Part shown: piece by piece, positions 53,073 to 61,651 of the stretch
Numbering within the stretch: position 1 is the first letter of the stretch
Layout: each line of letters starts with the position of its first letter
From: Nonomuraea angiospora
GTDB taxonomy: Bacteria > Actinomycetota > Actinomycetes > Streptosporangiales > Streptosporangiaceae
Direction of reading: 5' to 3'
Length of the DNA stretch: 64,000 bases
NCBI RefSeq assembly: GCF_014873145.1
Contig: NZ_JADBEK010000001.1
Location: forward strand, 2,418,001 to 2,482,000
Made by a program: the position numbers and the translations under genes
The notes under the pieces: generated by a model
The model's database searches: none
What the model was told of the DNA's origin: nothing
What the model saw: only the letters and a program-made list of their open reading frames with translations

Positions 53073-55439
53073 TCACCGTCCGAGTGAGGGATCGTGGCTG
53101 TTGAGCCTCGCCCGCAGCTCATCGGCGGTGCGGTGCCCCAGTTCGTCCAGGATGGTCAGCGAGAGGCGCCACGAGTCGACCGCCTGGGTGGGCCGACCGG
53201 CCGCGTGGAGCGAGTCACCGAGGTGGAGCAGGATTTCGGCCTCGTCGTAGCGGTGCCCGAGATCGCGGCACGAGATGAGAGCACGCCGGTAGTGCGCGAT
53301 CGCGTCCTGAAGGTCGCCCCGGTGATGGTGGATCTTGCCCAGCGTGTCCAAGATATGGCCTTGGCCGGACTTATCGCCCAATTCGGTGGCGATGGCCAGC
53401 GCCTTCTCGCCGGCCTGGAGTGCTCGCTCGTAGTCGCCGAGCGCGCACCGGCACCAGCCGATCAGGTTCAGGACGTAGGCTTCGGTGGCGGTCAGCCGAG
53501 CCCTGCGAAGAGGATCGAGGGCCGCCTGCGCATGCCGCAGGGCCTCCTCCATGCGTCCCCCGTGGACGCAGGCCAGGGCGATGTCGAAGTGGCATAATCC
53601 TTCTTCGGCCAGATCGCCCGCCTCGCGCGCGAGCGCGACGCCCCGGTGGAAGAGCGCGTACGCCTGCTCGAGATCCCCGCGTTCGGCGGCCGGCGGAACG
53701 AGCCACCGGTACGCGGCCGCCTGCGCTCGCCGATCGCCCGTGCGAACGGCCGCTTCCAGCGCGACGTGCAGGCAATCGAGGTGTTCCTGCCGGTGACCTC
53801 GCCGGAGCAGCCAGAATTGGAAGGCCGACACCAACTGGACGATCTGGGCGTACAGGCCGTCGGCCATGGCCTGGCGGAGGACCGCCGTCAGGACCGCGTG
53901 CTCGGCCTGGAACCACGCCAGCGCCTGCCGGTGTTCTGCCAGGTGCTCGGCTCGCACGCCGGGGGCGGCCGGCTCGGGGGCCTCCAGCCACTCAGCCGGC
54001 ACGTACAGCCGCACCGCCGCCTCGTACGCGGTGTGCAGGTAGTGTTCGACCACTCGGCACGCCGCGGCACGTCGCTGCGCCGGCTGCTCCGTCTCGCCCG
54101 CGAGCTCTCGCGCGAAGGCACGGAGCAGGTCGTGGCAGGCGTACCGGCCATGCGTGACCTCCGTAACCAGGTGCGCGTCGAGCAGGGCGTCGAGGAGCCG
54201 CCGGACCCGCGCCGGCTCGACGCCCGCCAGGCTGGCGGCCGCCGCCGCGGTGAGGTCCGGTCCAGGATGTACGGCGAGCAACCGGAACAGGCGGGCCACG
54301 TCGTCGGGCAGCACGTCGTAGGAGCGGGCCAACACCACCCGCAGACTGGTGGCCGAGTCCGTGGTGGCCAGCCCACCCAGATCACCACCGGCCCGGCGCA
54401 GGTCCGCGGCCAGGGCGCTCAGCGGCATGGCCGGGCTCGTGACCGCCCGGCCCGCGGCGATCGCCAGGGCCAGGGGAAGCCGCGCACACGCGGTGATGAT
54501 CTCGTCGGTGGCGTCCGGGTCGGCCTCGACCCTCCGTCGGCCGAGGCGGTGGGCGAGCAGTTCACGGGACTCCGCCCGCGCAAGCACGTCCAGCGTGATC
54601 AGCCCGGCTCCCTCCTCGGCGATCAGACCGCTCAACTGGCGGCGGCTGGTGACGATGACGCTGCAGTGAGGGCCGCCGGGAAGCAGCCAGCGAACCTGCT
54701 CGACGTCACGGGCGTTGTCGAGCACGACCAGGACGCGCCTGTCCGCCAGCGTCGTCCGGTACAGCGCGGCCCGGGCCGGCAGATCCTCAGGGATCCGCTG
54801 CGGCGGCACGCCCATGGCCTCCAGGAAGGCCGTCAGCACGTCCTGCGGATCGGTTGCGTCGTGGGCCGGACCGAAACCCTGCAAGTTCACATAGAGCTCT
54901 CCATCCTCGAATCGGCCACGTGCCTGGTGGGCCCAGTGCAGCGCCAGGGACGTCTTGCCGACGCCGGCCGTGCCGGACACGATGCAGATCCTCGTCCCTC
55001 CCGCGCCCGCGTCGAGCTGACGGTCCAGTTCCGCCAGTGAACCGGCACGCCCCGCGAACCCGGACACGCCGACCGGCAGTTGCCGTGGCGGCGGGGGCGA
55101 AGCGGTCATCTCGGATGCCGCCGGCTCGGGCTCCCGGCCCGTGAAACCGTCCACCTCCGTCGGCGCCCCGAGCTCCGCCCGGGATGCCGCGGCGAGCGCC
55201 TCCCGTTCCCGCGGGTCCAGCCCGAGGGCCTCCGCCAGGCTCCGGAGCGACGCGCTCCGGGGTCGCTCCACGCCATCGCCTTCGAGCCTGCGAATGGTGC
55301 GGACGTTGACGCCCGCCCGATCGGCGAGCTCGTCCTGGGTCAGCAGCGCCCGGTTCCGCCAGGCCCGAAGAAGCGTTCCCAGGCTTCGGCACTCCTCGCC
55401 GGCGTGGACGTCGGCATCGTCTCCTGTCCCAGCAGACAT
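53073..55439 (-). CDS. XRE-HTH / NB-ARC / TPR transcriptional regulator
   Basis: About 788 residues from ATG 55439. N-terminal helix-turn-helix (LLTQDELADRAGVNVRTIRR, about 25-80), NB-ARC ATPase with Walker A GTAGVGKTSL and Walker B VLVVLDNA, then TPR repeats (about 500-788; LIGWCRCALGDYERALQAGE; DTLGKIHHHRGDLQDAIAHY). Same plan as AfsR-like regulators but with an XRE rather than OmpR DNA-binding domain. Ligand unknown; could be phosphorylation- or ATP-controlled. Confidence 0.9.
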   Translation of the reverse strand: MSAGTGDDADVHAGEECRSLGTLLRAWRNRALLTQDELADRAGVNVRTIRRLEGDGVERPRSASLRSLAEALGLDPREREALAAASRAELGAPTEVDGFTGREPEPAASEMTASPPPPRQLPVGVSGFAGRAGSLAELDRQLDAGAGGTRICIVSGTAGVGKTSLALHWAHQARGRFEDGELYVNLQGFGPAHDATDPQDVLTAFLEAMGVPPQRIPEDLPARAALYRTTLADRRVLVVLDNARDVEQVRWLLPGGPHCSVIVTSRRQLSGLIAEEGAGLITLDVLARAESRELLAHRLGRRRVEADPDATDEIITACARLPLALAIAAGRAVTSPAMPLSALAADLRRAGGDLGGLATTDSATSLRVVLARSYDVLPDDVARLFRLLAVHPGPDLTAAAAASLAGVEPARVRRLLDALLDAHLVTEVTHGRYACHDLLRAFARELAGETEQPAQRRAAACRVVEHYLHTAYEAAVRLYVPAEWLEAPEPAAPGVRAEHLAEHRQALAWFQAEHAVLTAVLRQAMADGLYAQIVQLVSAFQFWLLRRGHRQEHLDCLHVALEAAVRTGDRRAQAAAYRWLVPPAAERGDLEQAYALFHRGVALAREAGDLAEEGLCHFDIALACVHGGRMEEALRHAQAALDPLRRARLTATEAYVLNLIGWCRCALGDYERALQAGEKALAIATELGDKSGQGHILDTLGKIHHHRGDLQDAIAHYRRALISCRDLGHRYDEAEILLHLGDSLHAAGRPTQAVDSWRLSLTILDELGHRTADELRARLNSHDPSLGR

Positions 55440-55792
55440 GACACTTCCCCGATCTAGGTGCCGGCGATGGGCACTTGCCATGACACCACAATGTCCCGCG
55501 GGTGTTGAGCCGGCGGGGGGTCAGCCGGCGGGAGGTCTTCTCGCCGACCACGGCCGTGCGTTGGGCGATGCGCCCATTCATGGTGACCATGCTGACCTGA
55601 TGCTCACCTGATGGCGGAAGGTCCGGTGCGCGGGGTCCAGGAGGGCACTCCTGGGCTGCGCGGAAGCGACGGCCGTCCCAGAGCCGACGCGAGGCCAGGT
55701 GTCTGCGACTTCGATCCCGTTGTTCAAGCTGAGGACGTTCTTCACCAAGGGGTAAGGCATGCCTGACGAGCGGCAGAAGTGAGAGGACTGAC
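55440..55792. other. divergent intergenic region
   Basis: 353 bases between the NB-ARC regulator and the SDR gene; no gene supported. Contains GAGAGGA just before the SDR start. No clear operator. Confidence 0.45.
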
Positions 55793-56521
55793 ATGGCGCT
55801 GATTCTGGTGACCGGAGCATCCAGCGGGCTCGGGTACGACACGGCACGCGCGTTGGCCGATGAGGGGCACGACGTGGTCGTCCACGTCCGTAACCGGGCC
55901 CGTCTCACCGACGCGGACGACACCGCCAGGTGGAAAGGCGTCGTCACCGGGGAGCTCGCCAAGCTGGACGAGATCCGCGGCGTTGCCCGGCAAGCCTCCA
56001 GGTTCGGCCGCTTCGACGCCGTCATCCACAACGCCGGCACCATGCACTCCCCCGAAGCGGGGATCGTCAACGTCGTGGCCCCCTACGTGCTGACGGCCCT
56101 GATGGACAAACCGGCCAGGCTCATCTACCTCAGCAGTTCCATGCACCGAAACGGCTCCACCGACCTGCGACGGCTGGCCGATGGCACCGCTTCCTACAGC
56201 GACAGCAAGCTGTGGGTCACCACCCTCGCGCTCGCACTGGCGTCCCGATGGGAAGGAACCTCCAGCCATGCGGTCGACCCCGGGTGGGTCCCCACCCGGA
56301 TGGGCGGTCCCAGCGCACCGGACGACCTGACCGCCGGGCACCAGACCCAGGTGTGGCTCGCCACCCACCATGACGTGACCCCCAGCACCGGCGGCTACTG
56401 GTACCACCGGCAGGTGCAGGCACCGCACCCGGCGGCGCAGGACGAAAAGTTCCAGGCTGACCTCATTCACGTCCTGGAGAGCCACACAGGCGTCCCGCTC
56501 GACGACCGCCACGCTCTTTGA
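55793..56521 (+). CDS. SDR-family oxidoreductase
   Basis: 242 residues. Rossmann TGASSGLG, HNAG at the NNAG position, Ser in LSSSMH, and YSDSK as an intact YxxxK. Short SDR with a DPGWVPTRMGG loop, as in retinol-dehydrogenase-like bacterial SDRs. ATG 55793 preceded by GAGAGGA. Tail-to-tail with the TetR gene, which may or may not control it. Confidence 0.9.
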   Translation: MALILVTGASSGLGYDTARALADEGHDVVVHVRNRARLTDADDTARWKGVVTGELAKLDEIRGVARQASRFGRFDAVIHNAGTMHSPEAGIVNVVAPYVLTALMDKPARLIYLSSSMHRNGSTDLRRLADGTASYSDSKLWVTTLALALASRWEGTSSHAVDPGWVPTRMGGPSAPDDLTAGHQTQVWLATHHDVTPSTGGYWYHRQVQAPHPAAQDEKFQADLIHVLESHTGVPLDDRHAL

Positions 56522-56653
56522 CCAGGACGAGCGCGAAGGCCGTCTCTAACGGGTTGCGCACGGTGCACGCGTACGCGGCCGTTTCAGCGACCGAGCCGCT
56601 GGTTCCCACCCGATCGAGCGCCGTGATGTCGGCCCGCACGATATGACCGTACG

Positions 56654-57379
56654 TCAGCGGCCGTTCGGCCGCTCCGCGTCTCCACCGGCGCCGGGAGCGG
56701 GACGGATGAGGCGGACCATGGCGCGGTACAGCGCGGTAGGCGCGGGGGACTGCTCCAGCGGTGGCAGGTCGGCACCGGGGGCGGCGTAGGCGCGCAGCAT
56801 CTGGCCGACCAGGCGGCGCCAGGTGCCGGGGGCGGCGTCTTGGGTGGCGGCGACGACGCCGGCGTTGGCCATCAGCAGGATGACGAGGTCTTCTGAGGTG
56901 AAGTCGGCGCGCAGGTGACCGCCGGCCTGGGCGCGGGCGATGAGTTCGAGGAACCCGTTGTAGGCCTCCGCGCGGCGGGCTTCCAGGGCTTTGGCGGTGG
57001 GGAAGGTCATGGTCAGTACGTCGGCGAAGCCGCGGTCGGCGGCCTGCATGGCGCACACCGTGTGGATGTAGCCGGTGAAGCCGCGCCAGGGGTCGGGGTC
57101 GGCGAGGGCCTGGGCGACGGCGGCGGCGTAGGCGTCCATGCGGTCGGCGAAGACGGCGTTGATGAGCTCTTCGGGGGTGGCGAAGCGGCGCGACAGGGTG
57201 GCCTTGCCGACGCCGGCTTCGCGGGCGATGCAGGCCATGGAGACGCCGAGTCCGTGGCTGGCGTACAGGCGGCGGGCGGCGGCCAGGATGCGCTCGCGGT
57301 TGCGTTCGGCGTCGGCGCGCAGCCCCGGTTCTGGCTGCCGGTCCGGGGACGGGTCGGGGTCTGCGGTGGAGGTCATCAC
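56654..57379 (-). CDS. TetR-family transcriptional regulator
   Basis: 241 residues (ATG 57379 or 57376). HTH ILAAARRLYASHGLGVSMAC ... EAGVGKATLSRRF, then a helical TetR_C-type domain. A 16-base palindrome lies directly in front of the start. Neighbouring SDR is on the opposite strand, convergent. Confidence 0.9.
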   Translation of the reverse strand: MMTSTADPDPSPDRQPEPGLRADAERNRERILAAARRLYASHGLGVSMACIAREAGVGKATLSRRFATPEELINAVFADRMDAYAAAVAQALADPDPWRGFTGYIHTVCAMQAADRGFADVLTMTFPTAKALEARRAEAYNGFLELIARAQAGGHLRADFTSEDLVILLMANAGVVAATQDAAPGTWRRLVGQMLRAYAAPGADLPPLEQSPAPTALYRAMVRLIRPAPGAGGDAERPNGR

Positions 57380-57380
57380 T

Positions 57381-57396
57381 CCAGTCTACCAACTGG
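57381..57396. promoter_or_regulatory. operator-like palindrome before the TetR gene
   Basis: CCAGT (57381-57385) and ACTGG (57392-57396), 6-base spacer, immediately upstream of the TetR start: fits autoregulation. Confidence 0.45.
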
Positions 57397-57503
57397 AACG
57401 GGCTACCCACTTTAGATGCCGCCACCGCGGCCGGCTACCCGGTAATGGGGCAGGTGCCGCGCGGGGCAACCGGCAGAGCCAGGTGTCGACCTCGATCAGG
57501 GCT

Positions 57504-58004
57504 TCAGGAGATGTGGGGGCTGCGGCGTTCGATGAGGATGACGTCGCGCCAGACCCCGTGGTGGCGGCCGATCCGCTCGCGGGTGCCGATGACGCGGAAT
57601 CCGGCGCGGGCGTGCAGGGCGAGGCTGGCGGTGTTCTCGGGGAAGATCCCGGATTGGACCGTCCAGATCCCGGCGGCCTCGGTCGAGGCGATCAGGGCGC
57701 CGAGCAGGGCGGAGCCGGCGCCGCGGCCGCGGGCGTCGGGGTGGACGTAGACGGAGTGCTCCACGACGCCGGCGTAGGCGCATCGGTCGGAGACCGCGGA
57801 GGCCGCGACCCAGCCGAGGACCTGACCGGCAGGGTCGAGGGCGACGTGGCGGTGTGCGGGCAGCTTGGCGGCGTCGAACTGGGCCCAGGTGGGTGCTCGG
57901 GTCTCGAAGGTGGCGTGCCCCTCGTCCATGCCGAGCTGGTAGATGGCCAGGACCTGGTCGGCGTGGTCGGGCGTCATGGCGGCGATGCGCAGGGTGGGCG
58001 TCAT
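57504..58004 (-). CDS. GNAT N-acetyltransferase, ArsN/phosphinothricin-acetyltransferase-like
   Basis: 166 residues. GNAT core: VYVHPDARGRGAGSALLGAL (acetyl-CoA loop RGRGAG), GIWTVQSGIFPENTASLALH, GFRVIGTRERIG. These match the bar/PAT group, which includes ArsN1 enzymes that acetylate arsinothricin. The arsenic operon context (arsC stop overlaps this ATG) supports ArsN1 over phosphinothricin. Last gene of four. Confidence 0.85.
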   Translation of the reverse strand: MTPTLRIAAMTPDHADQVLAIYQLGMDEGHATFETRAPTWAQFDAAKLPAHRHVALDPAGQVLGWVAASAVSDRCAYAGVVEHSVYVHPDARGRGAGSALLGALIASTEAAGIWTVQSGIFPENTASLALHARAGFRVIGTRERIGRHHGVWRDVILIERRSPHIS

Positions 58005-58423
58005 GCCGGGTCCCCGGCGTCGGGCAGGAGTTCGCCGACCAGGGCGCGGATACGGATTTCGATCTCGTCGCGGATGGGGCGCACGGCGGCGATGCCCTGG
58101 CCCGCGGGGTCGTCGAGCTTCCAGTCCTCGTAGCGCTTGCCGGGGAAGATCGGGCAGGCGTCGCCGCATCCCATGGTGATGACGACGTCGCTGGTCTGGA
58201 CGGCCTCGGCGGTGAGCGCCTTGGGCAGCTCGGCGGCGAGGTCGATGCCGACCTCGCTCATCGCCTCGACCACGGCGGGGTTGACGCGCTCGGCGGGGGC
58301 GGAGCCCGCGGAGCGGACCTGGACGCGGCCTCGGGTCAGGTGGGTGAGGAACGCGGCGGCCATCTGGGATCGGCCCGCGTTGTGCACGCAGACGAACAGC
58401 ACGGACGGAACACGAGCGGTCAT
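58001..58423 (-). CDS. arsC: arsenate reductase ArsC (LMW phosphatase / thioredoxin- or mycothiol-type)
   Basis: 140 residues. P-loop CVHNAGRS (C-x5-R), VITMGCGDACPIFPGK with the resolving Cys, and a DPAGQG acid loop. Reduces arsenate to arsenite. ATGA overlaps at both ends in the operon arsR-aqp-arsC-arsN-like. Confidence 0.92.
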   Translation of the reverse strand: MTARVPSVLFVCVHNAGRSQMAAAFLTHLTRGRVQVRSAGSAPAERVNPAVVEAMSEVGIDLAAELPKALTAEAVQTSDVVITMGCGDACPIFPGKRYEDWKLDDPAGQGIAAVRPIRDEIEIRIRALVGELLPDAGDPA

Positions 58424-59154
58424 GGGTGTGCGCTTTCTGGCTCGGCCGCGGCAGGACGGCGCGTGGGTGCGGGTGCCGCGAGCGCGGGGAACAGGATGGC
58501 GACCAGTCCCGCGCCGACGAGCCCGCCCAGCAGCTGGGCGGCGACGAACGGGCCGACCGAGGCGGGGGCGATGCCCGCGTAGGTGTCGGTGAAGGCCCGG
58601 CCGATGGTGACGGCAGGGTTGGCGAAGCTGGTGGAGGAGGTGAACCAGTAGGCGGCCCCGATGTAGGCGGCCACCGCCGGCGCGGAGAGGTGGGATCGGC
58701 CTGCCCGGGCGAGGCCGAAGACGAGCAGGACCAGCCCGGCGGTGGCCACCGCTTCGGCCAGCCACAGATGGCCGGCGAAGCGCGCGTGAGCCGACCACTC
58801 CACCACCGGCAGATCGAACATCGCGTTGGCGAGCGCGGCCCCGGCCACCGCCCCGGCGATCTGCGCGCCCGCGTACGCGGCCGCCTCCGGCAGCGCCAGG
58901 CCCGCAGGCTCGCGGCGGCCCTGCCACCAGGCTGCCAAGGACACGACCGGGTTGAAGTGCGCACCCGAGACCGGGGCCAGCAGGGCGATCAGCACGCCCA
59001 GGCCGAGCACCGTGGCCAGCGAGTTGGCCAGCAGCGCCACGCCGGCGTCGCGGCTGAGCCGTTCGGCCTGGATGCCGGAGCCGGCCACGACGGCGACCAG
59101 CAGCGCGGTCCCGACCGCCTCAGCGGCCAGGCGCCGCCGCAGCGGCAGGTTCAT
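58420..59154 (-). CDS. aquaglyceroporin-type arsenite channel (AqpS-like)
   Basis: 244 residues, six membrane helices. Two pore loops: SGAHFNPVVSLA (NPV in place of NPA) and TSFANPAVTIGR (NPA). An MIP channel between arsR and arsC replaces an ArsB/Acr3 pump, as known for AqpS in Sinorhizobium, letting arsenite made by ArsC leave down its gradient. No Acr3 gene nearby. ATGA overlap with arsR. Confidence 0.88.
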   Translation of the reverse strand: MNLPLRRRLAAEAVGTALLVAVVAGSGIQAERLSRDAGVALLANSLATVLGLGVLIALLAPVSGAHFNPVVSLAAWWQGRREPAGLALPEAAAYAGAQIAGAVAGAALANAMFDLPVVEWSAHARFAGHLWLAEAVATAGLVLLVFGLARAGRSHLSAPAVAAYIGAAYWFTSSTSFANPAVTIGRAFTDTYAGIAPASVGPFVAAQLLGGLVGAGLVAILFPALAAPAPTRRPAAAEPESAHP

Positions 59155-59534
59155 GTGCCCGAGCTCGCAGGGACGGAGTCCTGTACGGGGGTCTGGAGCA
59201 GGCCGGACAGCCGGCGCAGCGCGGCCGGGATCACCCAGTAGTACACCCACGTGCCGCGCCGCTCGGAGCCGACCAGGCCGGCCTCCCGCAGCACCTTCAG
59301 ATGGTGCGAGATGGTCGGCTGAGACACGTCGAACGGCCCGGTCAGGTCGCACACGCACGCCTCACCGCCCTCGTACGAGGCGATCAGGGACAGCAACCGC
59401 AACCGGACCGGATCCGACAGCGCCTTGAACATCCGCGCCAGCTCGACGGCGTCGCCCTCGCCCAGCGGCTCACGCACCATGGGCGCGCAGCATCCCTCAC
59501 CGGCGGGGAACACCGGCAGCACCTGCTTCGACAT
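59151..59534 (-). CDS. arsR: ArsR-family arsenic-responsive repressor
   Basis: 127 residues. Winged helix (LSDPVRLRLLSLIAS ... DVSQPTISHHLKVLREAGLV) with the ArsR metal site ACVCDL and an N-terminal CC pair (EGCCAP) that could supply another ligand. First gene of the ars operon, divergent from arsI. Confidence 0.93.
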   Translation of the reverse strand: MSKQVLPVFPAGEGCCAPMVREPLGEGDAVELARMFKALSDPVRLRLLSLIASYEGGEACVCDLTGPFDVSQPTISHHLKVLREAGLVGSERRGTWVYYWVIPAALRRLSGLLQTPVQDSVPASSGT

Positions 59535-59579
59535 ACGTCTATGTTGACAGGCATCTAATCACGATGGCAACCTCCCCTA

Positions 59580-59597
59580 TATCGACGCCTGTCGATA
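59580..59597. promoter_or_regulatory. ArsR operator-like palindrome
   Basis: TATCGAC (59580-59586) and GTCGATA (59591-59597), perfect arms, 4-base spacer, between divergent arsR and arsI. A TTGACA at 59544-59549 faces arsI but is too far from a clear -10. Confidence 0.6.
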
Positions 59598-59619
59598 CAA
59601 GCCCCGATGGGAGATCATC

Positions 59620-60093
59620 ATGTCCCGAGTCCAGCTCGCCCTGCGCGTCGGCGACCTCGAAGGCTCGATCGCCTTCTACTCCAAGCTCTTCGGCGTCGAG
59701 CCGGCCAAGCGCCGCCCCGGCTACGCCAACTTCGCCATCACCGAGCCCCCGCTCAAGCTCGTGCTTCTGGAGGGCGAGCAGGACCAGGAAACCGTCATGG
59801 ACCATCTCGGCGTCGAGGTGGCCGCCACCGAGGACGTCACCGCCGCCGCCGAGCGCCTCGAGCGGGCCGGCCTGGCCACCTTCGCCGAGAACGACACCTC
59901 CTGCTGCTACGCCCTGCAGGACAAGGTGTGGGTCCGCGGCCCCGGCGCCGAACCGTGGGAGGTCTACGTGGTCAAGGCCGACGCCGACACCCTCGGCAAG
60001 TCCGCCGCCGACCCCGCCGCGCCGTGCGCCTGCGGTCCGGCCGACGGCCAGGCCGGCGGGCGGAACGCACCGGCAGCCGCCGGCTGCTGCTGA
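59620..60093 (+). CDS. arsI: ArsI-type C-As lyase / CadI-family VOC protein
   Basis: 157 residues. VOC fold with metal ligands: SRVQLALRV opening, PLKLVLLEG, SCCYALQDKVWVRGPGAEPW where the CC pair binds trivalent organoarsenicals, and a Cys-rich tail (CACG; AGCC). ArsI cleaves the carbon-arsenic bond of methylarsenite. Divergent from arsR across the operator. Confidence 0.9.
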   Translation: MSRVQLALRVGDLEGSIAFYSKLFGVEPAKRRPGYANFAITEPPLKLVLLEGEQDQETVMDHLGVEVAATEDVTAAAERLERAGLATFAENDTSCCYALQDKVWVRGPGAEPWEVYVVKADADTLGKSAADPAAPCACGPADGQAGGRNAPAAAGCC

Positions 60094-60127
60094 CCCTGGG
60101 TACGGCCAGGCCCGGTGGAGAGGCGAG

Positions 60128-60772
60128 TCACCGCAGGACTCGCGCCTCGAAAGGTGCGAGAGTGACCTCACCGGGCAGCCGGTCGCGCTCGCCGCCGGTA
60201 AAGCTCGACGACCAGAGCGTGCTCCTCACGCCGGGGAACGCGACCCGCTGGTCGCGGCCGGAAAGGTTCACCGCCACGACGAGTGAGTCCCCGCCGTCGC
60301 CACGGAGGTATGCCAGATGGTCCGGGTGGGCGGAGAGCACGGTGATGTCGCCCTGGCGCAGCGCGGCCAGCTCTCGCCGGAGCTTCAGGAGTTCCCGGAC
60401 GCGGGAGAGGGGCGAGCGGGGGTCGAGTTCCTGACTCTCGACGCTGAGCTGCCCCGCCCACGCGGGTATGGGCAGCCACGGCTCGACGTCGTCGGGCGTG
60501 AATCCGGCGTGCGACGGCGTCGTCTCCCAGGGCATGGGCATCCGCTGGGGGTCCCGGCCGAGTCCGAGGCCGGGCGCGCGAAGCTCGGCGCAGTCGCGGG
60601 CGCGGCCGGCGTCGACCGGGGCGTCGGGCAGGCCGAGTTCGTCGCCGTAGTAGAGCGTCGGCGTTCCCTTGAGCGTGAGCAGCAGAGCCAGCGCGCCGGG
60701 GACGCGTTCGAGCCCGATGCGGCTGGCGAGCCGGGACCTGTCATGGTTGCTCAGCGCCCAGTTGGGGTGCCT
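60128..60772 (-). pseudogene. C-terminal remnant of a GH13 alpha-glucosidase
   Basis: One leftward frame starts abruptly at RHPNWALSNHDRSRLASRIG (the conserved NHD catalytic block), continues through LLLTLKGTPTLYYGDELGLP and MPMPWETTPSHAGF, and ends as a normal C-terminal domain (VVAVNLSGRDQRVAFPG). An in-frame stop lies just before (60773-60775). The N-terminal two thirds, with the first catalytic Asp and Glu, are absent. Confidence 0.85.
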
Positions 60773-60808
60773 TCATCCGCGGGCCAATGTGGCCAAGATG
60801 GCTTCGGG

Positions 60809-61024
60809 CGGGACCTCATCGCCCGCCGCGTCGAGGCACGCACCGGGCATTTCATGCCGGGGGCGCTTTTCGATTCGCAGCTGAAAACCCTCGAACCGTT
60901 GGAGGCGGACGAGCCGGGGTTCCGCGTGGACTCCACTCCCGAGCCGGACCGCGTGGTCGCGAACCTCGTGGAGGAAATCCTGCCGGATCTTGCCTGCACC
61001 CAGGGTCAGCTGCCGGAGATCTGA
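60809..61024 (+). pseudogene. C-terminal remnant of a gluconate kinase
   Basis: About 71 codons: RDLIARRVEARTGHFMPGAL, FDSQLKTLEPLEADEPGFRV, then DRVVANLVEEIL. This is the nucleotide-kinase tail of gluconokinase. The P-loop half is missing, with no start. It begins about 35 bases from the truncated end of the alpha-glucosidase remnant. Confidence 0.75.
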
Positions 61025-61119
61025 AGAGACCCTTTACCTGAACAGCGGTGTTGGGATGACGAGGCGGGCATGGGGTCAGTGAATGCTCCTGCCTGCGAGA
61101 GGAAAAGGTGGTGTGCACC

Positions 61120-61563
61120 ATGGCTGAACAGCCGACGCACCCGATTTCCGATATAGATCGGCATCCCGACATCGCCGCGCTTCGCGCGCGCTACGACTGG
61201 GCGGTGCAGCGGCCATCGGGGCAGACCGTCAGCGGGCTCGCCTTTCTGAGCGGGCTCTACCTGGCCATCTCATCATGGGTGGTGGGCTTCTTCGGCCACA
61301 CGACCCTGACGGTCAACAACCTGGTCACCGGGATAGCAGTGGCCCTGCTGGCGGCCGGGATCGCCTCGGCCAACGGCCGCATGCACGGTCTCGCCTGGGT
61401 CCTGCCGATCATCGGCGTCTGGACCATCATCGCGCCGTGGGTGCTGCCTCCACACGGAGCCGGCGCCTCGGCGATCGCCAGCAACGTCGCCACGGGAGCG
61501 GTCATCTTGGTGATCGGCGTGGCGTGCGCCTCGCTCGGGAGAATGTCCAAGCGCCGACGCTGA
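61120..61563 (+). CDS. SPW-repeat membrane protein
   Basis: About 147 residues. Hydrophilic N-terminus (about 1-45), then four membrane helices with two SPW-like turns: SGLYLAISSWVVGFFG and GVWTIIAPWVLPP. SPW proteins are small integral membrane proteins of unknown function. ATG 61120 preferred; GTG codons at 61108/61111 sit too close to the GAGGAAAAGG ribosome site. Confidence 0.8.
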   Translation: MAEQPTHPISDIDRHPDIAALRARYDWAVQRPSGQTVSGLAFLSGLYLAISSWVVGFFGHTTLTVNNLVTGIAVALLAAGIASANGRMHGLAWVLPIIGVWTIIAPWVLPPHGAGASAIASNVATGAVILVIGVACASLGRMSKRRR

Positions 61564-61651
61564 GCCGCGAGGAAACCTCGTGGCCTCGCCCGGGGACTGC
61601 TCCTCCCACGCGCCCTGGGCGGGGTCACCGAGGGCGGCACCGCGCATCTGC

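Noticed and set aside
55578..55847. Leftward 89-codon frame overlapping the SDR start
   Set aside because: Overlaps the SDR ribosome site and coding start, no motif.
56463..57425. Leftward frame across and beyond the TetR gene in another register
   Set aside because: Arg/Pro-rich shadow of TetR for most of its length. The last 60 codons (about 56463-56650) look more protein-like but match nothing I know and have no start.
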